DNA of 64,000 nucleotides from Pseudomonas thivervalensis (lineage in GTDB: Bacteria > Pseudomonadota > Gammaproteobacteria > Pseudomonadales > Pseudomonadaceae): NCBI RefSeq assembly GCF_001269655.1, contig NZ_LHVE01000012.1, positions 186,001 through 250,000 of the forward strand, given 5' to 3'. The position numbers and the translations under genes are program-made. The number at the start of each line of letters is the position of its first letter. Position 1 is the first letter of the stretch. The notes under the pieces were generated by a model, which did no database searches, had not been told where the DNA came from, and saw only the letters and a program-made list of their open reading frames with translations. Below are positions 7,520 to 14,619 of the stretch, piece after piece.

Positions 7520-7792
7520 TTACTCCGCCGCCTGCTCCCGCAATCGTCTTCCAATCACATCCATGACATCACAACCATCGCGTAACGATGTGGTCAGCAA
7601 TTTACAAAAATCAGTGAGCACCACGGTGTCTGAACTGATGTCCGAGCGAAACGCGATATTTTCCAAGACTTGGGTCACCGTGCGGATACGGTAATCGGCG
7701 GTTTCGAAAAGGACATCTAGAGGCGCTTCGGTGTCGATGAGCAGGGTTGCGGGGATGCAGTCGATGCCGGTGATGGGCATGTATCGGGTCAT
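7520..7792 (-). CDS. small Pseudomonas hypothetical protein (90 aa)
   Basis: A 90-residue protein from ATG 7792, preceded by GAGGT at seven bases. The frame extends to 7840, but the shorter start has the better ribosome-binding site. It carries 'LFETADYRIRTVTQVLENI' and 'LLTTSLRDGCDVMDVIGRRL', two helices resembling the short orphan proteins of pseudomonads in the DUF3077/DUF6124 neighbourhood. The exact family is not certain. No operon partner; it stands alone between the DUF2867 gene and a toxin-antitoxin pair. Confidence 0.6.
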   Translation of the reverse strand: MTRYMPITGIDCIPATLLIDTEAPLDVLFETADYRIRTVTQVLENIAFRSDISSDTVVLTDFCKLLTTSLRDGCDVMDVIGRRLREQAAE

Positions 7793-8165
7793 GAGCAGTA
7801 CCTCTTCAATTGATAAGGAGCAGGAGCTTCTGCGCTTCATTCAATCGAGTCGCCAAACCCGAATCGCCATCCGGGCGATATAGAGGCAATAAGTTGCCTA
7901 TCCAGATGCTGCAATGCGCTGGCTTCCGAGGTTTGTGTAGGAGTTTGCGTCAATGCCTTTCGCGGCGCTCGTTTGAGCCCTCATAAGCCGCAGCGGCAAA
8001 AAAGTCCCTCCCCTTTTCCCTTTTTCCCGCCCCCCTTTTTCCCGAAACAAAAACGTCCGGCGCAGCCAAGCTCCCTCCAACCTTTGAACGAGGGATTGGA
8101 ACGCTGAACGCTTGCCTACACAGCACCAAAAGACCAGAATAACGACCTAAATCGGAGTCTTATCT
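7793..8165. other. intergenic region upstream of the antitoxin-toxin pair
   Basis: About 370 bases without a convincing gene. It contains a pyrimidine-rich stretch (8005-8045: runs of C and T ending TTTTTCCCG) that I recall as a recurring intergenic motif in fluorescent pseudomonads. The only open frame here (7898-8080, minus) encodes a low-complexity RG/K-rich peptide and is not called. The promoter of the 8166 operon should lie at its right end. Confidence 0.5.
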
Positions 8166-8453
8166 ATGCAAAATATCCTGGCCGATGTGGCCGTCAGCGT
8201 ATCCGAACTCAAGAAGAACCCCTCTGCCGTCCTGAGCGGCGCCAACGGCTTGCCCGTGGCGGTGCTGAATCACAACCGCGTTATGGGCTACATGGTCCCT
8301 GCCAACGTGTACGAGGCGATGGTTGAGCGCCTGGACGAACTGGAACTGGTTCACTTGGTCAAGGCACGGCTCGATGCCAACGAAACACCCGTTCGAGTAT
8401 CTCTCGACGATCTCATCGGCGAGGCCGAGGCAGATATCGCCAATGGCCGTTGA
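8166..8453 (+). CDS. Phd/YefM-type antitoxin (StbD-like)
   Basis: A 95-residue antitoxin. 'ADVAVSVSELKKNPSAVLSG' and 'LPVAVLNHNRVMGYMVP' are the Phd/YefM dimerisation and DNA-binding fold, and the acidic tail 'VSLDDLIGEAEADIANG' is the segment that usually wraps the toxin. It overlaps the downstream toxin gene by 11 bases (8443-8453), giving tight coupling. It should repress the operon alone and, more strongly, with the toxin. The pair resembles stbDE/relBE-type modules found on plasmids and islands. Confidence 0.85.
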   Translation: MQNILADVAVSVSELKKNPSAVLSGANGLPVAVLNHNRVMGYMVPANVYEAMVERLDELELVHLVKARLDANETPVRVSLDDLIGEAEADIANGR

Positions 8454-8730
8454 GTACGGAGTCGAGTGGGATCCGAAAGCGCTGAAGGAACTGCGCAAGC
8501 TCGACGGCACCATCCGCCTCCAGTTCTTGCGAAAGCTCCAAGAACGGCAGGCCGGGCCACGAGTGCCAGGAGATGCGCTTCACGGCATGAAGGATTGCTA
8601 CAAGATCAAATTGCGCGGCGCCGGCTACCGACTCGTGTACCGCGTTGAGGATGGACGGATTGTCATCCTGGTGCTGGCCGTCGGCAAGCGGGAACGAAGC
8701 AGCGTTTACGATTCGGCCAAGAATCGGTAG
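8443..8730 (+). CDS. RelE/ParE-superfamily toxin (StbE-like)
   Basis: A 95-residue toxin of the RelE fold: 'VEWDPKALKELRKLDGTIR' (N-terminal helix pair), 'DALHGMKDCYKIKLRGAGYR' and 'LVYRVEDGRIVILVLAVGKR', with the Lys/Arg/Tyr set that RelE toxins use for ribosome-dependent mRNA cleavage. ATG 8443 sits inside the antitoxin gene. The frame is open further upstream, but the upstream residues are shadow sequence of the antitoxin. No nearby partner other than the antitoxin. Confidence 0.86.
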   Translation: MAVEYGVEWDPKALKELRKLDGTIRLQFLRKLQERQAGPRVPGDALHGMKDCYKIKLRGAGYRLVYRVEDGRIVILVLAVGKRERSSVYDSAKNR

Positions 8731-8763
8731 GCAGATAAAAGAAGCCCGGCGCTGAGTGAATTA

Positions 8764-8822
8764 GGGGCAGACCACGATTAGAGTTCACCTGTACTCAACC
8801 TCCCCATAGTTGTGGTCTGTCC
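8764..8822. repeat. dispersed palindrome, copy interrupted at its right arm by the IS10-like element
   Basis: GGGCAGACCACGATT and GTTGTGGTCTGTCC are the arms; the loop GAGTTCACCTGTA matches the copy at 4686-4743. The IS begins at 8823 inside the right arm, and the same nine bases recur after the IS at 10146. Confidence 0.8.
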
Positions 8823-10145
8823 CTGAGGGATCCCCGAATTTTCTTACAGGAAATCAAGAAGTTGGAATATTGAAGAGACCTGCATGAGTCGGCAACTTGG
8901 TTTGCACCACACAAAAACAAGATCCCGAACCCATGCAGGCCATCCGATTTTTACACAGAGCGCTCGCTCAAGCACTTCCCTCTGTCCATTCCCGTCGTCT
9001 GACTACGTTGATGAGTTGTGTCAGTTCGTTACTGCAAGGCCGTCGTCTGACGCTGACAGGTCTAGGACGGTCTATGCCAGGCCGGGCTTACCCCAAACAT
9101 GCCATCAAGCGAGTAGATCGATTGCTGGGTAATCAGCACCTCAGAGCAGAGCGTCCACTGTTCTACTGGGTGATGTTACGAGCATTGCTGGGCTCTCTAA
9201 AACATCCATTGATTTTGGTCGACTGGTCTCGAATTGACGCCCCAGGGGACGCGTTCTTGTTGAGAGCGGCGATCCCGTTGGCGGGACGCTCATTTCCCAT
9301 TTATGAAAGTGTGCATGAGCGTGAGAGTTGCCCGACATACCAAAAACGATTGCTCAACACACTGGCCGAACTACTGCCTGACGGCTGTATTCCCATCTTG
9401 GTAACTGACGCAGGTTTTCGGCGTCCATGGATGAAGGCAGTGGCAGCGCAGGGCTGGTATTACGTGGCTCGCATAAGAAATCGTGAGCTTTATCGCAGTG
9501 GTGGCGCTGACTGGCAACCAGTGAAAAGCCTATATGCTCTGGCCACTTCATCACCCAAATCGTTGGGCCGTGTCGAGATGACCCGTAGCGCTCCCCATTT
9601 CATCGACTTGTATTGTGTCCGTCACTCGGCCAAAGGCCGAAAGCATCAACGAGTCACCGGTTCAATCGCCAAAAATAAGCTCAGTCGTCAGTCTGCCAGA
9701 CGTGAACGTGAACCCTGGTTGCTGGCGAGCAACCTGGAGCACAGTGAGTGGAATCCGGCGAAAATCGTCGTGATTTATAAAAGGCGCATGCAGATCGAAG
9801 AAGGCTTCCGGGATGTAAAAAGTGAGCACTTGGGGTTGGGGCTGAACCTGCATAGAAGTCATTGCCCTCGGCGCATTGAGGCGCTGCTGTTGATTGCGGC
9901 TCTGGCCAACTACCTCATCTTCCTGACAGGGCTACAGGCACGTGAAAGCAAATTGGAACAGCGTTATCAAAGCAACAGCCTTAAAGATAGGCGGGTGCTT
10001 TCGTTGTGGCGCTTAGGGCTGGAGTATTGGCGTTGCTGCACGGACTTTGGCGGACGAGAGCATTTAGAAAAGCTCGAGCAGGCCCTGCGTGACGAGGTGC
10101 ATTATCAGGCGCAGAGCCTGGAGTAGATTTGTGGGGATCCCTCAG
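8823..10145 (+). mobile_element. IS10-like insertion sequence (IS4 family), apparently intact
   Basis: The ends are exact 13-bp inverted repeats, CTGAGGGATCCCC (8823-8835) and its complement (10133-10145), one base different from the IS10 end CTGAGAGATCCCC. The element is 1323 bp, close to the IS10 length. GGTCTGTCC at 8814-8822 and 10146-10154 is a 9-bp target duplication, the size IS10 makes. Like IS10, both ends contain a GATC. A single transposase gene fills the element with no frameshift. Confidence 0.93.
8933..10126 (+). CDS. IS10-like DDE transposase
   Basis: A 397-residue transposase aligning end to end with IS10 from memory: 'RVDRLLGNQHL', 'LVDWS', 'LVTDAGFRRPW' and the YREK signature 'YKRRMQIEEGFRDVK'. 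The catalytic triad maps to Asp97, Asp159 and Glu289, matching the Asp97/Asp161/Glu292 of IS10. The frame is open from 8897 (TTG), but the ATG at 8933 reproduces the IS10 N terminus. It carries out cut-and-paste transposition of the element bounded by the 13-bp repeats. It looks functional: no stop or truncation, and flanking duplications are intact. Confidence 0.93.
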   Translation: MQAIRFLHRALAQALPSVHSRRLTTLMSCVSSLLQGRRLTLTGLGRSMPGRAYPKHAIKRVDRLLGNQHLRAERPLFYWVMLRALLGSLKHPLILVDWSRIDAPGDAFLLRAAIPLAGRSFPIYESVHERESCPTYQKRLLNTLAELLPDGCIPILVTDAGFRRPWMKAVAAQGWYYVARIRNRELYRSGGADWQPVKSLYALATSSPKSLGRVEMTRSAPHFIDLYCVRHSAKGRKHQRVTGSIAKNKLSRQSARREREPWLLASNLEHSEWNPAKIVVIYKRRMQIEEGFRDVKSEHLGLGLNLHRSHCPRRIEALLLIAALANYLIFLTGLQARESKLEQRYQSNSLKDRRVLSLWRLGLEYWRCCTDFGGREHLEKLEQALRDEVHYQAQSLE

Positions 10146-10505
10146 GGTCTGTCCTCGCTTCTTCGATTGTTGACCGTCAAAAGCTGGCACAGCGTAATTA
10201 CACCGAGTTGAGTGGAACTGCGAGAGCGGATATAGACAATAGGAGTCGACTTCAACTTCAGGTGTCGACTATGTCCAAGCTGTCCCGCTTCATTTTTCGC
10301 TTCATCCTGCTCCTCACACTGCTGTGCTTCTTACGATCGGACTCGACACCACCTCGCGGTGATGCGGAACCAACTGAAGGTTCCCGGAAGGAAGCTAACG
10401 CCGTTAATGCTCTTGGGCTCGGGGGAACCGAGGGGACAGACCACAATTTTGATCCGTCTATAATCGGCCAGTCTCATAATCGGTCTGTCCCCCGCTTTCC
10501 TGGGT
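10127..10505. other. IS end plus intergenic region with palindrome copy
   Basis: This stretch holds the right IS end, the second target duplication (10146-10154) and, at 10432-10493, another copy of the dispersed palindrome. The plus-strand frame 10208-10516 runs through the palindrome and is not called. Confidence 0.6.
10432..10493. repeat. dispersed palindrome, copy 4
   Basis: GGGGACAGACCACAATTTTG and CTCATAATCGGTCTGTCCCC are the arms; the centre has diverged from the 4686 and 8764 copies but keeps TATAATCGG. Confidence 0.75.
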
Positions 10506-11126
10506 TCAGCACTTGAAAAGCACATTGCACCGAGTGCACCACCTTTCAGCTGCGCTCCGATTCATTGGAAAACGGAGGGGAGGATGACTTGGATCGGCAA
10601 CCGTCAAAACCAGTGAGAATCCTATGAATCTACGTCGAATCTCGTCGGCTGGAACGCTCATGCCTGCCCCTTCGACTATTTGAAGAACGCCGCCCGATAC
10701 CTTGCTGTCAATCTGTTGCCACTCAAACTGCCAGCCCGTTACCCACGTGAAGTCTCGAACTTGATAATCGCCGGTGGCGCTTTGGCATTGAGCGAGTTTT
10801 TTGTTGGAAGGGTCAAAGGCAAAAAATATGGGGCTTGGAAAGGCGAGCAGCTGAGTCTCGTCAAGGCTCAGGCCTTCTTTTAGGTTGATGGATGCTACAA
10901 GCGCTTTTGCTCGTCTCTTGCGCCGTATCAAGTGCCATATAGCGAGGCAAAAAATAGAAACAGAAGCCAGGAAGAGCTGACGTCCTTCGACGGTAAGCTT
11001 ACCGGACGAAAACTCTATCATGCCCCACACGAATCCTATCGTCGCAAGCCCCGATAACCAAGCGGCGGGGATCACTATACTGTTAGCGAGGCGAGCTCCG
11101 AGCGTCCTCAAACAGCTTTTCATCAT
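10506..11126 (-). CDS. two-TM membrane protein, third gene of the YafO operon
   Basis: A 206-residue protein not assigned to a family. Two hydrophobic segments (residues ~15-40 'IVIPAAWLSGLATIGFVWGM' and ~50-67 'LFLASVSIFCLAIWHLI') are followed by a basic RRKRR stretch, consistent with a cytoplasmic C-terminal domain of about 135 residues ('FFAFDPSNKKLAQCQ', 'FTWVTGWQFEWQQIDSK'). It starts only three bases after the YafO-family stop on the same strand, so it should be co-transcribed and coupled to it. An immunity, anchoring or effector role is possible; none is shown by sequence. Confidence 0.7.
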   Translation of the reverse strand: MMKSCLRTLGARLANSIVIPAAWLSGLATIGFVWGMIEFSSGKLTVEGRQLFLASVSIFCLAIWHLIRRKRRAKALVASINLKEGLSLDETQLLAFPSPIFFAFDPSNKKLAQCQSATGDYQVRDFTWVTGWQFEWQQIDSKVSGGVLQIVEGAGMSVPADEIRRRFIGFSLVLTVADPSHPPLRFPMNRSAAERWCTRCNVLFKC

Positions 11127-11129
11127 AAT

Positions 11130-11567
11130 TCAGTTTTCGTCTCGAAATTGTTTAGCCAGCACCCCAAACCTAGTCATCACGGCATTGACCTTCGCCTTGT
11201 CGTGCGCATACGGCGCGAAGAATGCCAGGATCATGTATCGGTCTTCGTAAAGCTCGCCCTGTACGTAGACTAAAGCGGCATCTAGCTGCGGCCGCTTTAT
11301 GTCGCATTTTCTGTAGGCTTGCCGATCGGAAGCCCTGAACTTTTGGGGTGGTAGAGCGATATGAATATGGCGAAGTTGGCCGGATCGAGCCGCTGCCGGC
11401 TCGTGATATGGCTGATCACACCCCATGTAACTGGGAAGTGTCTGACCTTTGCTATCCATGCAGACGGTAAAATCTTTAATTATCTGGTCTAGTGCAAAAG
11501 GATGGGCTGCGAGTGCCAACTCGATATCAGCCCGCAATTCAGGATGGATTTCGACTCGAATAACCAC
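11130..11567 (-). CDS. YafO-family toxin
   Basis: This 145-residue protein matches YafO: 'GCDQPYHEP' (YafO has GRDALYDD), 'QLRHIHIALPP', 'DAALVYVQGELYEDRYMILA' and 'PHKLAR...FR'-like tail 'YAHDKAKVNAVMTRF' ending 'LAKQFR'. E. coli YafO is a ribosome-dependent mRNA interferase paired with YafN. Here the start is GTG, overlapping the previous stop by one base (TAGTG), so it should be translated by reinitiation after the 176-aa partner. No YafN/Phd-like gene is adjacent, which makes the neighbour the candidate antitoxin. The N-terminal ~25 residues extend beyond E. coli YafO. Confidence 0.8.
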   Translation of the reverse strand: MVIRVEIHPELRADIELALAAHPFALDQIIKDFTVCMDSKGQTLPSYMGCDQPYHEPAAARSGQLRHIHIALPPQKFRASDRQAYRKCDIKRPQLDAALVYVQGELYEDRYMILAFFAPYAHDKAKVNAVMTRFGVLAKQFRDEN

Positions 11568-12097
11568 TATCCGACTTGATCGATCAGACGCTGCGTGTTG
11601 CGGGTCGTCAGGGTCTTCAGCCCTTCCAAGTCGATATCGCTCTCGATGACATTCGGGACGATTGTGCGTTGACGTATCAGGGAATCATTCATCGCCGCGA
11701 CCGAGCGCGCCTTCGCTACAGCTCGAAGCAGCGTATTGAACTCTTTTTCGCGCCCGACCGGAGTACCTGCTTCACGGAGCCTCTTCTCTACAAACCTCAG
11801 GTTGTCTGCGATCAAGCCAAAAGGATGGTCTTCCAGATGGCGTTCTGGAACGTCTGCCTCGCACAAAATCCTGGTGTATTTACCCATGTCGGTTTCGAGC
11901 CTGCGCAGTTCGCCAACAACACTTTTCACAAGATCCTGCACATTCGCCTGGGTCCGCTTCGCTGCTGCAGTTGACTGTTTGGCTGGCGCTACTTCCGTAT
12001 GCGCCATTTGATCAGTCATGACCAAGCATGCCGCAACCATAGTCATGGCGATGGTCGGCCCCGACCAAGAGCCTTTGCTTTGAGCTGCTACTGTCAT
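11567..12097 (-). CDS. unrecognised 176-aa first gene of the YafO operon (candidate antitoxin)
   Basis: A 176-residue protein of no family I know. Residues ~15-28 are hydrophobic ('TIAMTMVAACLVM'), then comes an Ala/Lys/Gln-rich linker, then a helical region ('VQDLVKSVVGELRRLETDMG', 'LIADNLRFVEKRLREAG', 'FNTLLRAVAKARSV') and a short C-terminal tail ('LKTLTTRNTQRLID'). Its stop shares one base with the YafO start, so the two should be made in a fixed ratio, as in toxin-antitoxin pairs. It bears no resemblance to YafN (Phd/YefM fold). An internal ATG at 12016 would remove the hydrophobic segment and yield a soluble protein. Confidence 0.7.
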   Translation of the reverse strand: MTVAAQSKGSWSGPTIAMTMVAACLVMTDQMAHTEVAPAKQSTAAAKRTQANVQDLVKSVVGELRRLETDMGKYTRILCEADVPERHLEDHPFGLIADNLRFVEKRLREAGTPVGREKEFNTLLRAVAKARSVAAMNDSLIRQRTIVPNVIESDIDLEGLKTLTTRNTQRLIDQVG

Positions 12098-12404
12098 AAC
12101 GTCACCAAATCTATCGAATTGCTCAAATACTATACAGTGAAATCAAGGCTCGATGCATGGCAGCGAGCAGCGGGTAGTAAAGCCAGCGATACGCCTATCC
12201 ACCGGTTTACCAAACCCTTTTTTACTGAAAACATCCAGAGCGTAACGCGATAGAAAACCTCCGGCGAGGGCTCAGGGCTTGATTAGCGCCTTTGAAGACA
12301 TTTTCAGAAACCTCCTACGTCGTAGTTTTGCAAATCCCAGACAACAAAAAAGGGCCCACCTTTCGGTGAGCCCTTCTAGACCGCCCAGCAGAGCGGATTT
12401 TGTT
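12098..12404. other. boundary between the accessory block and tRNA-Val
   Basis: About 300 bases. The left part should hold the promoter of the YafO operon (AT-rich, 'CTATACAGTG' on the plus strand). The right part carries the tRNA-Val terminator at 12345-12378. No duplicate of the tRNA 3' end was spotted by eye. Confidence 0.5.
12345..12378 (-). terminator. intrinsic terminator of tRNA-Val(GAC)
   Basis: On the minus strand, AAGGGCTCACC-GAAA-GGTGGGCCCTT is followed by a T run. It lies about 30 bases past the tRNA 3' end. Confidence 0.85.
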
Positions 12405-12481
12405 TGGTAGGCGCGATTGGACTCGAACCAACGACCCCCACCATGTCAAGGTGGTGCTCTAACCAACTGAGCTACGTGCCT
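12405..12481 (-). tRNA. tRNA-Val (GAC)
   Basis: The minus-strand cloverleaf has anticodon stem CCACC/GGTGG around TTGACAT (anticodon GAC), T-arm GTTCGAGTC, and CCA encoded at 12405-12407. The acceptor pairs AGGCACG with CGCGCCT, leaving one A-C mismatch. The 3' end faces the accessory block, the usual orientation for island integration. Confidence 0.95.
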
Positions 12482-12664
12482 GCTGTGAGGCGGCATTCTA
12501 CGGAATTCCGGAGGGGTGTCAACACCTTTTTTTCACCTAACCCTATGAATATGCAAAATATTTAATTTCCCCGCCGCAACGAAGAATCGGGGGTGGCTGG
12601 CGGCCGATTTTTATCTCGGGTAGGATCGTCGCATTCGTAAAAAATATAAAACAGAGGTTCCAGA

Positions 12665-13948
12665 ATGACGAACACATCCTACCCAGCGTCCTATTACGCC
12701 GCATCGGCCAACCCGGTTCCGGCGCGCCCTGCCCTGCAGGACGACGTCGAGACTGATGTGTGCGTGATCGGTGCCGGCTACACCGGGCTGTCTTCTGCGC
12801 TGTTTTTGCTGGAGAACGGTTTCAAGGTCACCGTGCTTGAGGCGGCAAAGGTCGGCTTTGGGGCTTCGGGTCGCAACGGCGGGCAGATCGTTAACAGTTA
12901 CAGCCGCGACATCGATGTGATCGAGCGCAGCGTTGGTCCGCAGCAGGCGCAGTTGCTGGGCAATATGGCGTTCGAGGGTGGGCGGATCATTCGCGAGCGG
13001 GTGGCGAAGTACCAGATTCAGTGTGATTTGAAGGACGGCGGTGTATTCGCCGCCCTCACCGCTAAACAGATGGGCCATCTGGAGTCGCAGAAGCGTTTAT
13101 GGGAGCGTTTTGGTCACACCCAGTTGGAACTCCTGGATCAACGGCGTATTCGCGAGGTGGTGGCTTGCGATGAGTATGTGGGCGGCATGCTGGACATGAG
13201 CGGCGGGCATATTCATCCGCTCAACCTGGCGCTGGGCGAAGCGGCGGCGGTGGAGTCGCTGGGTGGGGTGATTTATGAGCAATCGCCCGCGGTGCGCATC
13301 GAGCGTGGCGCCAGTCCGGTTGTGCATACGCCGAAGGGCAAGGTCAGGGCCAAGTTCATTATCGTGGCGGGCAATGCCTACCTGGGCAATCTGGTGCCGG
13401 AGTTGGCGGCCAAATCGATGCCTTGCGGTACGCAGGTGATTGCCACCGAGCCGCTGAGCGATGAGTTGGCTCATAGCCTGCTGCCGCAGGATTATTGCGT
13501 GGAAGACTGTAACTACTTGCTCGACTACTACCGGCTGACGGGCGACAAGCGCCTGATCTTCGGTGGCGGCGTGGTATATGGCGCGAGGGATCCGGCGAAC
13601 ATCGAGGCGATCATTCGGCCGAAGATGCTCAAGGCGTTCCCGCAGCTCAAGGATGTGAAGATCGATTACGCCTGGACCGGAAATTTCCTGCTGACGCTGT
13701 CGCGTCTTCCGCAGGTCGGGCGGCTGGGGGATAACATTTATTATTCCCAGGGCTGCAGCGGCCATGGCGTGACGTATACGCACTTGGCGGGCAAGGTCCT
13801 GGCCGAGGCGCTGCGGGGTCAGGCTGAGCGTTTTGATGCGTTTGCCGACCTGCCCCACTACCCTTTCCCTGGTGGTCAGTTGTTGGGCACGCCGTTTGCG
13901 GCGATGGGGGCTTGGTATTACGGGTTGCGGGATAAATTGGGGTTCTGA
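12665..13948 (+). CDS. FAD-dependent gamma-glutamylputrescine oxidase-like enzyme (PuuB/PauB type)
   Basis: A 427-residue DAO-family flavoprotein. The dinucleotide motif is GAGYTGLSSA (glycines at 36, 38, 41) with the Glu ribose-binding position in 'VTVLEA', then 'GFGASGRNGGQIV', the flavin-contact loop of this group, and a C-terminal 'YYSQGCSGHGVTYTHLAGK' FAD signature. PuuB-type enzymes oxidise gamma-glutamylputrescine to the aldehyde in putrescine breakdown; Pseudomonas has several paralogues, so the substrate is an inference. No other polyamine genes are adjacent. It begins right after the tRNA-Val gene on the opposite strand. Confidence 0.85.
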   Translation: MTNTSYPASYYAASANPVPARPALQDDVETDVCVIGAGYTGLSSALFLLENGFKVTVLEAAKVGFGASGRNGGQIVNSYSRDIDVIERSVGPQQAQLLGNMAFEGGRIIRERVAKYQIQCDLKDGGVFAALTAKQMGHLESQKRLWERFGHTQLELLDQRRIREVVACDEYVGGMLDMSGGHIHPLNLALGEAAAVESLGGVIYEQSPAVRIERGASPVVHTPKGKVRAKFIIVAGNAYLGNLVPELAAKSMPCGTQVIATEPLSDELAHSLLPQDYCVEDCNYLLDYYRLTGDKRLIFGGGVVYGARDPANIEAIIRPKMLKAFPQLKDVKIDYAWTGNFLLTLSRLPQVGRLGDNIYYSQGCSGHGVTYTHLAGKVLAEALRGQAERFDAFADLPHYPFPGGQLLGTPFAAMGAWYYGLRDKLGF

Positions 13949-13963
13949 GGCCACCTACAACAA

Positions 13964-14005
13964 GGGCTGCTACGCAGCCCTGCGGGAGCAAGCTCCCTCG
14001 CCACG
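13964..14005. repeat. REP-like element (gtggcgaggga family)
   Basis: GGGCTGCTACGCAGCCC hairpin followed by TGCGGGAGCAAGCTCCCTCG, in the orientation opposite to the 7327 copy. Confidence 0.8.
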
Positions 14006-14036
14006 GGGCTTGTTCCAATCTTTCAAATCCCGAAAA

Positions 14037-14068
14037 CAAAAAACCCCGGTCTTTCGACCAGGGTCTTT
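14037..14068 (-). terminator. terminator of the tRNA-Val/Asp/Asp transcript
   Basis: On the minus strand ACCCTGGTC-GAAA-GACCGGGGT runs into six Ts. It lies about 70 bases past the last tRNA-Asp. Confidence 0.85.
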
Positions 14069-14139
14069 GCTATCGACTAGAAGGAGCTTTGCAGCTTTCT
14101 TCTTAGCTTCAAGGCGTTCAATGGGCCTCGAAGCAGATA

Positions 14140-14216
14140 TGGCGCAGCGGACGGGACTCGAACCCGCGACCCCCGGCGTGACAGGCCGGTATTCTAACCG
14201 ACTGAACTACCGCTGC
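14140..14216 (-). tRNA. tRNA-Asp (GTC), distal copy
   Basis: 77 bases with anticodon loop CTGTCAC in a CCGGC/GCCGG stem, acceptor GCAGCGG/CCGCTGC and encoded CCA. Identical to the copy at 14306-14382. Confidence 0.95.
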
Positions 14217-14305
14217 GTATCGCTATGGACTTGCGTCCAGTTAACTCGTCTGATCAACACCCTTGGGCCTTGATCTCGAACCAGGCGAACCTGCTTCGGA
14301 AAATA

Positions 14306-14382
14306 TGGCGCAGCGGACGGGACTCGAACCCGCGACCCCCGGCGTGACAGGCCGGTATTCTAACCGACTGAACTACCGCTGC
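14306..14382 (-). tRNA. tRNA-Asp (GTC), proximal copy
   Basis: Same 77-base sequence as the 14140 copy, with a different 89-base spacer between the two. Transcribed in the order Val, Asp, Asp. Confidence 0.95.
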
Positions 14383-14440
14383 GCGTCGGTGGAGGCTTTT
14401 GACAGCTTCCGTCTTGCTTTCGCAAAACTCTCGTAAAACA

Positions 14441-14516
14441 TGGTGGGTGATGACGGGATCGAACCGCCGACATTCTGCTTGTAAGGCAGACGCTCTCCCA
14501 GCTGAGCTAATCACCC
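14441..14516 (-). tRNA. tRNA-Val (TAC)
   Basis: 76 bases with anticodon loop CTTACAA in a TCTGC/GCAGA stem, acceptor GGGTGAT/ATCACCC and encoded CCA. First tRNA of the Val-Asp-Asp cluster. Confidence 0.95.
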
Positions 14517-14619
14517 TTTGCTTCGTTGAGGCCGCGAAATTTACGCAGGTACCGAAGCTAAGTCAATAGCAGGGTTGAAGTTTTTTCAAAACAGTTTCAA
14601 ACGGCACCCGCAATCGCCC

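Noticed and set aside
7898..8080. Minus-strand 60-aa frame rich in Gly, Arg and Lys
   Set aside because: Encoded by a recurring pyrimidine-rich intergenic motif; low complexity, no ribosome-binding site.
10208..10516. Plus-strand frame giving a hydrophobic start 'MSKLSRFIFRFILLLT'
   Set aside because: Runs straight through the palindrome copy at 10432-10493 and has no ribosome-binding site or family resemblance past residue 25.
12405..12481. Duplicated tRNA 3' end (att site) left of tRNA-Val
   Set aside because: No second copy of GATTGGACTCGAAC-type sequence was spotted between 1 and 12404 by eye, and no integrase is in the window.
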